The notes: generated from the sequence alone by a model not told the origin. A stretch of 64,000 nucleotides of DNA from Ferrimonas balearica (GCF_019802085.1 NZ_JAHVHV010000004.1:62001-126000); one strand, 5' to 3'. Positions 51,547 through 60,987 are shown, numbered from the stretch's first letter. Program-made: numbers and translations.

Positions 51547-52506
51547 ATGCGACCCATCCTGCCCCTGATGCTGCTGGCCCTGGCTCCCCTGGCCATGGCG
51601 GAGGATTACGGCCCCCTGCTGGTCAAGGCCCAGTCCCCCATGCAGGCCCAGAGCCTGACCCCCATGATGCGCAACGCCCAGCAGCTGGCCGCCGGCCAGT
51701 GGGCCTATTCGGTGTCGGCCACCGCCGCCAGCGTTTGGGCGGAAACCCCCGACTACATGATGGACTACTACCACAACAGTCTGGATGTCGCCCTGCGCTA
51801 CGCCCCGGCAGAGCGCTGGGAGCTGGAGCTGGGGTACCAGTACCGCTTTGCCGCGGACAACGGCCTGGACAGCCTCACCGCCGGCTTCCACGACTTCTTC
51901 GGCATCCCGCAAAACGGCCGGGACCAGGTGCCCAAGCACCGCTTCCACGTCAGCTCGGAGAAATACGGAGTGCTGCTGGAGGATTTCGAGGGGGAGACCC
52001 TGACCAACATGGTCAGCGGCTATCTGGGCTACCAGTGGCTGGATCACGCCCGACACGCCCTCTCCACCGGCGTGGGGCTCTCCTACAACCACGTCAACAG
52101 CGGCCCGTTTGAGGTGAGCAGCTTCGAGCAGCTGGCCCAGGTCAACTACCGTTTCGCCCCCTCCGAGCGCCACCGGGCCTACGTCACCCTGGGGGCCAGT
52201 CACAGAGGCGAAGGGCAGACCATCGGCGGCATCGGCATCAACGACTGGGCCTTTATGTATGGCGTCGCCTACCAATACCGCTTCCACCCCAACCACAGCC
52301 TGATGCTGGAGTACCACGGTTACAGTGGAGAGACCGACGACGTCGAAGAGCTGGACAGCGTCTCCCACGAGGTGCTGCTGGGCTACCGCTATCACCTCGA
52401 CAACGGCGCCATCGAGCTGACCATGATCGAAAACGTGTTCAATATGGACAACAGCACCGACATCGCCTTCACCCTGGGTTACCGCGGTCGCTTCGGCCCG
52501 GGCTGA
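51547..52506 (+). CDS. DUF3187 outer-membrane-type protein
   Basis: The 319-residue protein has a signal peptide (cleavage after AMA, near residue 18), then the DUF3187 start YGPLLVKAQSPMQAQSLTPM. Many alternating strands rich in Tyr (LELGYQYRFAADNGLD; VSGYLGYQWLDHA) suggest a beta-barrel in the outer membrane. I know of no function for the family. Confidence 0.82.
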   Translation: MRPILPLMLLALAPLAMAEDYGPLLVKAQSPMQAQSLTPMMRNAQQLAAGQWAYSVSATAASVWAETPDYMMDYYHNSLDVALRYAPAERWELELGYQYRFAADNGLDSLTAGFHDFFGIPQNGRDQVPKHRFHVSSEKYGVLLEDFEGETLTNMVSGYLGYQWLDHARHALSTGVGLSYNHVNSGPFEVSSFEQLAQVNYRFAPSERHRAYVTLGASHRGEGQTIGGIGINDWAFMYGVAYQYRFHPNHSLMLEYHGYSGETDDVEELDSVSHEVLLGYRYHLDNGAIELTMIENVFNMDNSTDIAFTLGYRGRFGPG

Positions 52507-52576
52507 ACCCCGGGGTCTGTTCATTTACCGCCAGCGGAGTACAATCCCAGCCACAGCCATCTTTAGCGGGGCCCCT

Positions 52577-53473
52577 ATGTCCACCGAACTCTCTCCGACG
52601 CTCATTCCCCTCTCCCAGCTGGGGGTGATCCGTGCCACCGGGCCGGACACCCAGAGCTACCTCCAGGGTCAGCTCACCTGCGATCTGACCAAGCTGCCCG
52701 AGGGGCAATGGAGCTGGGGGGGCCACTGCGATCCCAAGGGCAAACTGATCGCCGCCTTCCGGTTGTGCCGACGGGACGGCGACGTGCTGATGCTGATGCC
52801 CCAGGGACAACTGGAGCAGGATCTGCCGGCGCTGAACAAGTACGCGGTGTTCAACCAGGTGACCCTGAGCGACGCCGGCGCGCAGTTGGACCGCTATGCC
52901 CTGGTGGGCAGCGATGCCCTGAGCCTGCTGCCCGGCGAGGGCCCCCTGCGTGCCCTGGATCAAGGCCTGGCCCTGGTGGACGGCGACAGCGCCATCCTGC
53001 TGCTCGATGCCGGCGCCTCGCTGCCGTCGGCGTTGGCCGAGCTGCCCCGGGCGGAGGAAGCCCTCTGGCTCAGTACCGAACTGCGCCGGGGCCACCCCTG
53101 GTTCGACGCCGAACAATCCCTGGAGTTTGTGCCCCAGATGCTCAACCTCGATGCCCTGGGGGGGATCCAATACGACAAGGGCTGCTACATCGGCCAGGAG
53201 ACCGTGGCCCGGATGCACTTTCGCGGCGGCAATAAGCGGGCGCTGTACATCCTGACCGGCGCCCCCGCCGAGGGGGAGCTGCAGATGCAAATGGGCGAGA
53301 ACTGGCGCCGGGCCGGTGCCCTGGTGGCCAAGGCCCAGTGGCAGGGGCAGATGGTGATCACCGCGGTGATGAGCAAAGAGCTGGACCCGGATACCGCCTT
53401 CCGCATGGGGGAGACGCCCCTGACCCTGGTGCCCCGCCCCTACCCGCTGTTTGGCGAAGAAACGCCGGCGTAA
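52577..53473 (+). CDS. ygfZ: Folate-dependent tRNA-modifying/iron-sulfur protein YgfZ
   Basis: YgfZ is a folate-binding protein that supports iron-sulfur enzymes such as MiaB. The 298-residue protein has the key motif KGCYIGQETVARMHFRG (with the conserved cysteine) and an N-terminal GcvT-like fold. In E. coli it neighbours sdhE; here it is alone. It lies convergent with the sulfur-transfer fusion gene, across a shared terminator. Confidence 0.95.
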   Translation: MSTELSPTLIPLSQLGVIRATGPDTQSYLQGQLTCDLTKLPEGQWSWGGHCDPKGKLIAAFRLCRRDGDVLMLMPQGQLEQDLPALNKYAVFNQVTLSDAGAQLDRYALVGSDALSLLPGEGPLRALDQGLALVDGDSAILLLDAGASLPSALAELPRAEEALWLSTELRRGHPWFDAEQSLEFVPQMLNLDALGGIQYDKGCYIGQETVARMHFRGGNKRALYILTGAPAEGELQMQMGENWRRAGALVAKAQWQGQMVITAVMSKELDPDTAFRMGETPLTLVPRPYPLFGEETPA

Positions 53474-53490
53474 GCCCCACGAACCAAGAA

Positions 53491-53518
53491 AAAAGCGCGG
53501 CCTGAGCCGCGCTTTTTT
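53491..53518. terminator. Bidirectional terminator between ygfZ and the sulfur-transfer fusion
   Basis: AAGCGCGGC and GCCGCGCTT pair around CTGA, with an A-run on one side and six Ts on the other. Confidence 0.92.
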
Positions 53519-53534
53519 ATGCCTTATCGGAGGC

Positions 53535-55814
53535 TCAGCTGAGGGCGTAGCCGCCGACCACGTGGACGATGTTGCCCAGCCCCAAACGTCGCAGACTCCG
53601 CGAGGCCAGCTGGCTGCGGCTGCCGCTGCGACAGATCAGCACCAGGGGATCGCTCTCCAGCCGGTATCGGTTCTGGGCCACGAAGTCCACCAGGCGGGAG
53701 AGGGGCACGTTGTCCATGCCGGCGCCGGGGCTCAGGGCAAACTCGTGGGGCTCACGGATGTCCACCACCGCCATCACCCGACCCTCGCTTTGCCAGCGCT
53801 TCAGATCCGCTGAGCTTATCTCCGCCACCGGCGGCTCGGCGCTGCAGCTGCCGGTATCGGCGCCGCACAACAGTTCGGTGCCCGGCTCATCCACCAGGGC
53901 TTCGTCCAGTCGCGCCTTGCGCACCACAAAGTCCCGTTCGCTCAGCGACCCCTCGATCACCTGGCTCAGCAGCCCGCCCTGACGACACTCCGCCGCCAGG
54001 GAGGTGGCAAACTGGTGATGGTAGTCGTGGGCCGGGCAGATCAGGGTGTCAGGGCTCAGCCAGACGCTCAGGTGCACCAGGCTGTGGTAGAGCGCCGACG
54101 GCTGGCTGTTAGTGAAGTTGGTGCGGCCCAGGGTGCCCGCCAGCACGGTGTCCCCACAGAAGGCGAAGTCGATGTCCGACCCCACCAGGGTGTCCCGGCC
54201 CTCGCGGCTGAGAAACAGCCCCACGGAGTCGTCGGTGTGGCCCGGCAGCGGGGCGCGTACCAGCACGCTGCTGCCCAGATCCAGCGCCGGCATCACCTGG
54301 CCATCCCCCAGGGTACGGCGGGTGCCACAGTCGTTGGGCCAGCCTAGCTCGTCCACCGCCCGGTACTGCTCGGGAATGCGATCCGCCAGCGCGGCCCGCA
54401 GGGCCACGCCGCTGGAGACATGGTCGGCGTGGCCGTGGGTGTCCAGGATCGCCACGGGCACCAGATCCTGGCAGCGGATCAGCCGCTCCAGGCGCTCATT
54501 GAGGCTGGCCAGGGGATCCACCACCACGCAGCGATCGCTGTCCGGATCCACGTAGAGCCAGCAGCAGCTGCTGCCGGCCTTGAGCTGGATGAGCCCCTTG
54601 AGGCCAAACTTGTCCTCCACCGCATCGCTCTCCAGCAGACAGCTGGTGGCCAGTGCCCCCACCGCGGATTCGATCCGCTCGCACACTGCGGTCAGCTCGG
54701 CCTCGGTCATCGCCGGACCGAAGGAGAGACGGATGGCGGACTCACTCTGCCAGGCCGGCAGGCCCATGGCGTCCAGCACAAAGCTGCGGGTCACCTTGGA
54801 GGAGCAGGCGGAGCCGGAGCTGACCCGGATCCCGGCGGCGTCGAACAGGTCCATCAGCTCCTTGCTGGAGAAACCGGGCACCGAGAAGTTCAAGGTGGTG
54901 GGCACGCAGCAGTCGTGATCCTGGTTGAACACCAGCTCGGGAAAGGCACGTTTGAGGGTGGCCACCAGGGTCTGACGGTAGGCCAGCAGCTGCTGATGAT
55001 CCGCCAGGGGACCGCTCTCGGCCAGCATCATCTCGAACAGGGCCTGCAGGGCGGCGATCCCGGCGCCGTTCTCGGTGCCGCTGCGCCAGCCGCTCTCCTG
55101 ACCGCCGCCGGCGATCACCGGAGTAAAGGGCGCCTGCTCGCGCACGTAGAGCCAGCCGATCCCCTTGGGGGCGTAGAGCTTGTGGCCACTGAAGGGGGCG
55201 TAGTCGATGGTGGTGGCGGTCAGCGCCAGGGGCAGCTTGCCCAGGGCCTGGACGCAATCCACCATCCAGGGCACCTGGGGGTTGTGGGTGCGGATGGCCC
55301 GCTCCAGGGCCGCCAGGTCCTGGTAGCAGCCGGTCTCGTTGTTGACCGCCATGGTGCAGATCATCAGCGCCCGGTCCACGTGCTCGGCGATGAATTCGAG
55401 ATCCAGCCGGCCACGCTCGTCCACCGGGATGGCCCGCACCTCGGCGGGCAGATCAAACAGCCGTGCCCAGTGCTTGAGGGTTTCCGGCACCGCCTTGTGC
55501 TCGGTGGCCCCGTAGAGCAGCAGGGGCCGACGCGGCAGGGGCGCCTGGCGCGCCGCCTGGAGGGCGGAGATCACCGCCGTCTGGATCCCCTCGGTGGCGC
55601 CGCTGGTGAAGATCACCTTGCCGCTGTCGGCCCCCATCACCTGCCGGGCCAGCTGCCGGGTGCGCTCCATCCGTGCCTTGGCCCGGATCCCGGTGATGTG
55701 GGACGAGCTGGGGTTGCCGTACTCCTGGGTCAGGGCCGTCATGACCGCCTCGGCGATGGGCGGCAACACCTCGGTGGTGGCATTGCTGTCCAGGTAGAAT
55801 TCTTGTTGTGACAT
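53535..55814 (-). CDS. Trifunctional fusion: cysteine desulfurase - persulfide dioxygenase - rhodanese
   Basis: The 759-residue protein joins three enzymes with intact active sites. Residues about 1-395 are a NifS/IscS-type desulfurase: PLP lysine Lys212 in SGHKLYAPKG and catalytic Cys337 in SSGSACSS. Residues about 405-640 are an ETHE1-type metallo-beta-lactamase with THGHADH (460-465), His526 in PGHTDD, Asp555 in FCGDTVLAGTLGRTNF and His596 in CPAHDYHH. Residues about 670-759 are a rhodanese with Cys728 in CRSGSRS. Together they could take sulfur from cysteine to persulfide, then to sulfite or thiosulfate. The ATG at 55814 has GGAG before it; an earlier ATG (55841) has none. Confidence 0.92.
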   Translation of the reverse strand: MSQQEFYLDSNATTEVLPPIAEAVMTALTQEYGNPSSSHITGIRAKARMERTRQLARQVMGADSGKVIFTSGATEGIQTAVISALQAARQAPLPRRPLLLYGATEHKAVPETLKHWARLFDLPAEVRAIPVDERGRLDLEFIAEHVDRALMICTMAVNNETGCYQDLAALERAIRTHNPQVPWMVDCVQALGKLPLALTATTIDYAPFSGHKLYAPKGIGWLYVREQAPFTPVIAGGGQESGWRSGTENGAGIAALQALFEMMLAESGPLADHQQLLAYRQTLVATLKRAFPELVFNQDHDCCVPTTLNFSVPGFSSKELMDLFDAAGIRVSSGSACSSKVTRSFVLDAMGLPAWQSESAIRLSFGPAMTEAELTAVCERIESAVGALATSCLLESDAVEDKFGLKGLIQLKAGSSCCWLYVDPDSDRCVVVDPLASLNERLERLIRCQDLVPVAILDTHGHADHVSSGVALRAALADRIPEQYRAVDELGWPNDCGTRRTLGDGQVMPALDLGSSVLVRAPLPGHTDDSVGLFLSREGRDTLVGSDIDFAFCGDTVLAGTLGRTNFTNSQPSALYHSLVHLSVWLSPDTLICPAHDYHHQFATSLAAECRQGGLLSQVIEGSLSERDFVVRKARLDEALVDEPGTELLCGADTGSCSAEPPVAEISSADLKRWQSEGRVMAVVDIREPHEFALSPGAGMDNVPLSRLVDFVAQNRYRLESDPLVLICRSGSRSQLASRSLRRLGLGNIVHVVGGYALS

Positions 55815-55856
55815 CGAAGGCTCCGGCTGCACGTCGTGCATGTTTTAATAACCCTA

Positions 55857-55885
55857 GGGAATATGAAATTCCGAAGGGAAATATT
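55857..55885. promoter_or_regulatory. Candidate operator upstream of the sulfur-transfer fusion
   Basis: GGAAT-N5-ATTCC (55858-55872) is a 15-base palindrome, and GGGAATAT (55857) recurs as GGGAAATAT (55876), 19 bases on. It lies 43 bases upstream of the fusion start, between it and the divergent DUF4250 gene. I cannot name the regulator. Confidence 0.45.
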
Positions 55886-55980
55886 AACGCCCCGTTAGGT
55901 CGATGTGAACCCAAAACGTGATCCTGGTCGCAAAAACGGCGCCGCACTACCCTTAGGCAGAGGCAAGGGAGGAAACCCAG

Positions 55981-56175
55981 ATGGACATACTCAACGCGCA
56001 ACAGATGGACCCGGCGATCCTGTTGGGGATCGTCAACGAGCGGCTGCGGCTGGGGCACGGCAACCTGGCGGACCTGGCCGCCGAGCTTGGGATGGAGAGT
56101 CTGGAGCTGGAGTCACGCCTGGCGTCGCTGGGCTACCACTACCGGGCCACCAGCAACCAGTTCAAAGCGGATTGA
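55981..56175 (+). CDS. DUF4250-domain small protein
   Basis: The 64-residue protein shows the DUF4250 pattern: ILLGIVNERLRLGHGNLADLA, then LESRLASLGYHYRATSNQF. It is all helical and may resemble a DNA-binding fold, but no function is known. GGGAGG precedes the ATG. It is divergent from the sulfur-transfer fusion and could be its partner or regulator by position only. Confidence 0.8.
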   Translation: MDILNAQQMDPAILLGIVNERLRLGHGNLADLAAELGMESLELESRLASLGYHYRATSNQFKAD

Positions 56176-56176
56176 T

Positions 56177-56764
56177 TCAGCGGGGCCGGGTGGCCTCGAT
56201 GCTCGGGTGGGTTTGACGCTCAAGCCAGCGGGCCAGTGTGGGCTGAGCCGTGCGCCAGGCCAGTTCAGGGTGGCGAAAGTCCAGGTACTCCAACAGGGCC
56301 ACCAGACGCAGTGAGAGGATGCCGGTGTCCGGCCAGCGCTCGCTGCTGCTGGCAAGCTTGGCCAGCCCCTCACTGAGGCTGTGACGATGACGCTGGCACC
56401 AGAACGCGGAGCGGCTCCCCTCCGCCTGTCGGGTGGCTTCCACCCGCAGGGCCACCGCCGCGTCCATCAAACCCTGCAACAGGGCATTGTCCACCGCCAG
56501 GCCCCAATCGTCCGCCAGGGCGGCATGGAAGCGGCCCTGGCCCCAGTGCTGATCCAGGTAGTGGGCGATCACCTGGCTGTCGTAGAGGCTGGCCTCATCG
56601 GTGATCAGGCAGGGCACTTTGCCCAGGGGGTTGGCCTGGCGCAGCAGGGCGTCCTGCTCGAAGGGGTTCACCATCACCTCCTCCACCCCCTCAATGCCCA
56701 GCTGCCGCCACAGCAGGCGGATCACCCGGGCGTAGGGAGAGGCATCGGAGGCGTAGAGTTTCAC
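56177..56764 (-). CDS. Glutathione S-transferase family protein
   Basis: The 195-residue protein has a thioredoxin-fold N-domain (MKLYASDASPYARVIRL, NPLGKVPCLI, YDSQVIAHYLD) and a helical C-domain, resembling YibF. The N-terminal Ser-Pro replaces the typical Cys-Pro, so thiol-transfer activity is uncertain. Its start overlaps the fpr stop by four bases, so the two are co-transcribed. Confidence 0.9.
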   Translation of the reverse strand: MKLYASDASPYARVIRLLWRQLGIEGVEEVMVNPFEQDALLRQANPLGKVPCLITDEASLYDSQVIAHYLDQHWGQGRFHAALADDWGLAVDNALLQGLMDAAVALRVEATRQAEGSRSAFWCQRHRHSLSEGLAKLASSSERWPDTGILSLRLVALLEYLDFRHPELAWRTAQPTLARWLERQTHPSIEATRPR

Positions 56765-57504
56765 CAGTACTTTTCCATGGTGATCTGGCCGGGAGTGCGG
56801 CGCAGGTTCTTGCGCAGCCCCATCCCCTCAAGCACCGCCAGGGTGTCGCGGATCATGTCCGGGTTGCCGCAGATCAGCGTCTGACTGCGGGCCGGGGCGA
56901 TGGGCACATCGGCGGCTTCCTGGATCGCCCCGCGGCTAAGCAGTTCCGGGATCCGTCCCTGCAACGCCCCCTCCATCGACTCCCGGCTGACCACGGGCAC
57001 GAAGCGAAACTGCTCCGGATGGGCCTTCTCCAGGGCTCGGATGGGTTCCAGATAAGCCAGATCCGCCTGGTGGCGCACGGCGTACACCAGGATGAACTTC
57101 TCGTAACGGTCCCAGCAATCCTCGCTGTGGAGGATGGAGAGGAAGGGCCCCACCGCGGTGCCGGTGGCGAACATCCACAGCTCCCGACCCGCCGGCACTT
57201 CGTCCAGGGTGAGAAAGCCGCTGGGGCGCGGGCTGACCATCAGGTTGTCGCCGGGCTTGAGATCCTGCAGTCGGGGGGAGAGCTGCCCCTCCTCCACGGT
57301 CACCGCCAGAAACTCCAGGTGCTCCGCCTCGGGAGGGTTGACGAAGGAGTAGGCGCGCTGCACTCGCTCGCCGCCCTGCTCCAGGGCCAGCTTGGTGAAC
57401 TGGCCGGCCACGAAAGGCTGGACCGGGGCGTCCACCTTCAAGCTGAAGAGTTTGTCGTTCCAGTCGATCCGCTCAACCACGGTACCTTGAACCCAAGCGC
57501 TCAT
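56761..57504 (-). CDS. fpr: Ferredoxin/flavodoxin-NADP+ reductase
   Basis: Fpr moves electrons between NADPH and flavodoxin or ferredoxin. The 247-residue protein has the FAD-binding motif RAYSFVNPP, the NADP-binding segments FATGTAVGPFLSIL and LICGNPDMI, and ends TMEKYW as in E. coli Fpr. It heads a two-gene unit with the GST-like gene. Confidence 0.96.
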   Translation of the reverse strand: MSAWVQGTVVERIDWNDKLFSLKVDAPVQPFVAGQFTKLALEQGGERVQRAYSFVNPPEAEHLEFLAVTVEEGQLSPRLQDLKPGDNLMVSPRPSGFLTLDEVPAGRELWMFATGTAVGPFLSILHSEDCWDRYEKFILVYAVRHQADLAYLEPIRALEKAHPEQFRFVPVVSRESMEGALQGRIPELLSRGAIQEAADVPIAPARSQTLICGNPDMIRDTLAVLEGMGLRKNLRRTPGQITMEKYW

Positions 57505-57564
57505 TCATCCCTCACTGGCTGCTTTCTGTGCTGAAGTCTCAGCATACTCCCCTGTCAGACAAAG

Positions 57565-57590
57565 AAAAACCCCGCATAAACGCGGGGTTT
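57565..57590 (-). terminator. Terminator of the DAACS symporter gene
   Basis: AAACCCCGC and GCGGGGTTT pair around six bases; on the minus strand the stem is followed by a T-rich run. It lies 31 bases after the symporter stop. Confidence 0.88.
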
Positions 57591-57620
57591 GTCAATCTGG
57601 TCAGACCTTTAGCGGCACCC

Positions 57621-58874
57621 TCAGGTGCGGCTGGCCTCGGCCGCCAGCACGTCGCCTTCGCTCTTGTCGACGATGGTGACCACCGCGGCGTCACCCACCA
57701 CGTTGGCGGAGGTCACGAACATGTCGATGATGCGGTCCACGGCGATCACCAGGGCAAAGGCGGTTTCCACCGGCAGACCCATCTGGTGGATCAGCACGCC
57801 GATCATCACCGCACCGCCACCGGGTACGCCACCGGCACCCACGGAGAGCAGGAACACCGCCGCCACCAGGGCCGGGATCTGGTCCATGGTGATGGACACG
57901 CCGAAGGCGTTGGCCAGGAAGAAGGCGGCGATGGTGATGTAGATGGACACCCCACCCATGTTCATGGTGGCGCCCAGGGGCACACCGAAGCCGGCGGTGG
58001 CCTTGGACACGCCAAGCTTCTCGGTCAGGGTGCGCATGGTGACCGGGATGGTGGCATTGGAGCTGGCACAGGAGAGGGAGAACATCACCTGCTCACGGGT
58101 CTTGCGACGGAACTCGGCGGCACTGATGTTGGTCAGGGCGCCGACCGCCATGGGGTAGACCACGAACAGCCAAAGCACCAGCAGGCTGACAATCAGACCG
58201 ATGTAACCGGCCACGGAGAGGAAGGTACCGGCTTCCAGGGTGGCCCCCAGGTTGAGCATCAGACCGAACACGCCGTAAGGGGCCAGCTTCATCACCAGGG
58301 TGATCAGGGTCATCATAATGGTGTTGGCTTTGCGGAAGGCCGCGGCCACCCCCTCCATCTCCTTGCCCAGGGACTTGATCACAAAGCCCAGCAGCAGGGC
58401 CATAAAGATGATCTGCAGCATGTTGCCGCTGGCAAAGGCGTCGATGGGGTTGCGCGGCACGATGTCCATGATCAGGCCGCTGATGCTGGGCAGCTCGGTG
58501 GCGGTGATCGCCATGTCGCCCACGTGGGGCAGTTCCACCCCTTTACCCGGTTGCAGCGCCAACGCCACCACCAGGGCCACGGAGATGGCCACCAGGGTAT
58601 TGATGATGTAGAGGCCGAAGGTCTTGCCCCCCAGGCGCCCCATGCTGTTGGCGCTGGGCAGCTCGCTGATGCCGCTGATGATGGAGACGAACACCAGGGG
58701 CACCACCAGCATCATGATGAGGTTGACGAACATGCCACCTGCCATGGAGGCCAGGCCCACCACGGTGTCGCTGAAAAAGGCCACGTCGGCGAGGAAGACC
58801 TGGATCAGGGCCCCGATGAGGAGTCCGGAAAACAGGCCGGTGAAGATCTTCTTAGAGAGGGAGTGTGATTGCAT
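57621..58874 (-). CDS. Dicarboxylate/amino acid:cation symporter (DAACS family)
   Basis: The 417-residue protein has the DAACS layout of eight helices and two re-entrant loops: the serine-rich loop LSCASSNATIPVTM, the motif GATMNMGG and the second loop GAGGVPGGGAVM. It should import glutamate, aspartate or C4-dicarboxylates with sodium or protons; which one cannot be read from sequence. A CRP-like site lies about 255 bases upstream. Confidence 0.93.
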   Translation of the reverse strand: MQSHSLSKKIFTGLFSGLLIGALIQVFLADVAFFSDTVVGLASMAGGMFVNLIMMLVVPLVFVSIISGISELPSANSMGRLGGKTFGLYIINTLVAISVALVVALALQPGKGVELPHVGDMAITATELPSISGLIMDIVPRNPIDAFASGNMLQIIFMALLLGFVIKSLGKEMEGVAAAFRKANTIMMTLITLVMKLAPYGVFGLMLNLGATLEAGTFLSVAGYIGLIVSLLVLWLFVVYPMAVGALTNISAAEFRRKTREQVMFSLSCASSNATIPVTMRTLTEKLGVSKATAGFGVPLGATMNMGGVSIYITIAAFFLANAFGVSITMDQIPALVAAVFLLSVGAGGVPGGGAVMIGVLIHQMGLPVETAFALVIAVDRIIDMFVTSANVVGDAAVVTIVDKSEGDVLAAEASRT

Positions 58875-59128
58875 AGTCTGTCACGGCTTGGCTGCTTGGG
58901 GTGAAGATGCGCGCTGACGCATCCGCGTGCTGGCTTATTTCACGCCAGTCTGATGTTGTGACAGTGAAGTCTACTGGCCTCGGCGCCGGGACAACAGGGG
59001 GGGCGGTGGGCCAGCTCGCAAACACCCCAACTGCCAAATCGCCATATGACAGTGAATGATCTCGCCAAAGCAAGCTATACAGGACGTTGCTGCCGGGGAA
59101 GGGCCAGACCGCAGCCTACAACCCTTTT

Positions 59129-59144
59129 CGTGATGCGCGTCACA
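59129..59144 (-). promoter_or_regulatory. CRP-like site upstream of the DAACS symporter
   Basis: CGTGA, six bases, TCACA differs from the TGTGA-N6-TCACA consensus at one base. The 481-base gap 58875-59355 shows no gene. On the minus strand a TATAGC (59080-59075) could be the -10 box, putting the site near -70. Confidence 0.55.
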
Positions 59145-59355
59145 CTTAAAGGTCCGCGCAGCAGATCTGCCCTGCCGAGCGAAAATGCCAGCGCATTTGA
59201 CCACCAAGCCCCACCCCCGCGGAGCATTTCCCTTTCGAATTGCTCAGTAACAAAACCCTTATCTGCCCCAAGCCTCCAGCTCAGCGCATTAAGTTATTCA
59301 TCTGTTACCGAACCGCGCGCGATCACACCACAAGCGCGCAACATGGTGACGAATG

Positions 59356-60987
59356 TCACCCGCCCTCAGCTCGGGTCACCCGCCAAAGCGCACAGGGCAC
59401 CCCCAGTTGACTTAACTGAGCCAGCCAGCGCCGCTGGTGCTCCCTCAGGCTGTCCCCGGGCCCCTTGATCTCCACCAGGCTCAGCCCCCCGTCCTGCACC
59501 ACCAGCAGATCCGGCTGGCCGGCCCGCAAGCCCCGAAGATCGCTGAACAGGTAGCGCACCAGGGCCACCCAGGTGGCCGCAGACAGGGCCGATGCCGCCT
59601 CGATGGCCGCCTCCGGCAAGCGAGTCCACTGCACCAGGGCACAGTGAGTGCCCTGGTAACGGCGATAGCGAGCCAGCAACGCCTGGGTGAAGGCCGCCGG
59701 GGTTTTCCCCTCCCAATGCGCCAGCTCCTGGGCCAGAAGGTCCTGGCGACGGGGCACGAAATGGGGGCTGTAAAGATCCAGCGGGGCCCGCTGAAACGGC
59801 TGCACAAAGGCCCCCGGCAGCGGGGCGTGGATCACCGGCCAGAGCATCAGCCCCGCTACCCCGTTAATGAGCGCATTTTCCGTGTGCCAGGCCTGGGCCC
59901 CCGATTGCCGCAACTGCGCCACCACCGCCCCTTCCACATCGCCGTCCCACGCCAGCACGCGATCCACCAAGGTCGGCTGATGGGCCGCGGGCGGCGTGTG
60001 AATAATGGGGAGCCGTTTGCCCAGGCGGCCAAGAAAACGCCGGGCCACCGCCCGCTCCTGCTCCGAGGCGGGAGCCGCCGCCATCGCCAGGGCCGTGGCC
60101 AGAGCCGGGCCATCGCGCCCGGCGGCGAACAGCAACCGAAGCCGACGCTCCCGGGCCTCCCCCAGATGGCAGTGCCGGTAGAGCGCCAGGGCGGCCTCCG
60201 CCTGCCCCTCACGCTCGTATTGGCGGGCCAGCACCAGGGCATGGCGCTGGCGTTGGCGCTCCAGCTTGGGCTCCCGCTCCGGACTCAGCAGGCTGGCCTG
60301 CCAGTCGGCGCTGGCCAGGGTGCCCTCGTCCCAGGCCCGGGCCAGACGTTCTCGCGCTTGATAACGCCCAAGGGCTTCGGCCGTGGAGAAGGGGAAGGAG
60401 TCGGGGGTCAGCAGCACCTCGGGGTAGCGCACATGGGCCAACTCGGAGACCACAAACTCGCTGAGATCCTGGTGCAGGTTGGCGAAAAACAGCAGCTGAA
60501 GGCGCTCAACCCGATCCGCCCCCAGCTGGGCCACCACCTCAAACGGTGCCTCGGGCCACCATTGGCTTAGGGGTTGGGCTGCGGGGGCATCCTCCTGCAG
60601 CCGCGCCAGCAGCTGCCCCTTGTTGGGTTTGGTCGCCAGGTGGGGCGCCGCCAGGGGCAGGCGCTTGAGCTCCGACAGGGTGAGAAGCCGGCCCAGGGTG
60701 GCCAGATCGAGGCTCGGTTGATCGGCCAGCAGCCCCGCCTCGACCAGGGCGGTCACCGCCGGGGCCAGGGGACCCACCTCGGCGTAGCTCAGCTTGTCGA
60801 GCCGGAAGTGCTCCCCTTTTCGGGTGATCAGGCGGACATAGAGGCATTGTGCCGGCACGGTCAGGGACTCGAACGCCGCCACCCAGCGAGTCAGCTCCGG
60901 GTCCATCAGGTGGCGCCGGTAGCGCCGGACGAAGTCGATGATAAAGACGAAGTTGCGACGGTAGTAATCCGGTGCCAACGGCAGCAT
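59356..60987 (-). CDS. FAN1-like nuclease with VRR-NUC domain
   Basis: The 543-residue protein ends in a VRR-NUC domain (about 430-543) with the PD-(D/E)XK residues Asp493 (GQPDLLVV), Glu506 and Lys508 (LVEIKGPGD). The large helical N-terminal part matches bacterial FAN1 (PaFAN1 is similar in size). FAN1 cuts 5' flaps and resolves interstrand crosslinks. The ATG at 60987 has AAGGAGG before it; 55 upstream codons open in the same frame are not part of the family. Confidence 0.9.
   Translation of the reverse strand: MLPLAPDYYRRNFVFIIDFVRRYRRHLMDPELTRWVAAFESLTVPAQCLYVRLITRKGEHFRLDKLSYAEVGPLAPAVTALVEAGLLADQPSLDLATLGRLLTLSELKRLPLAAPHLATKPNKGQLLARLQEDAPAAQPLSQWWPEAPFEVVAQLGADRVERLQLLFFANLHQDLSEFVVSELAHVRYPEVLLTPDSFPFSTAEALGRYQARERLARAWDEGTLASADWQASLLSPEREPKLERQRQRHALVLARQYEREGQAEAALALYRHCHLGEARERRLRLLFAAGRDGPALATALAMAAAPASEQERAVARRFLGRLGKRLPIIHTPPAAHQPTLVDRVLAWDGDVEGAVVAQLRQSGAQAWHTENALINGVAGLMLWPVIHAPLPGAFVQPFQRAPLDLYSPHFVPRRQDLLAQELAHWEGKTPAAFTQALLARYRRYQGTHCALVQWTRLPEAAIEAASALSAATWVALVRYLFSDLRGLRAGQPDLLVVQDGGLSLVEIKGPGDSLREHQRRWLAQLSQLGVPCALWRVTRAEGG

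Noticed and set aside
57528-58868. 446-codon His/Gly/Asp-rich frame antisense to the DAACS symporter
   Set aside because: Antisense image of membrane helices; no domain and poor start context.
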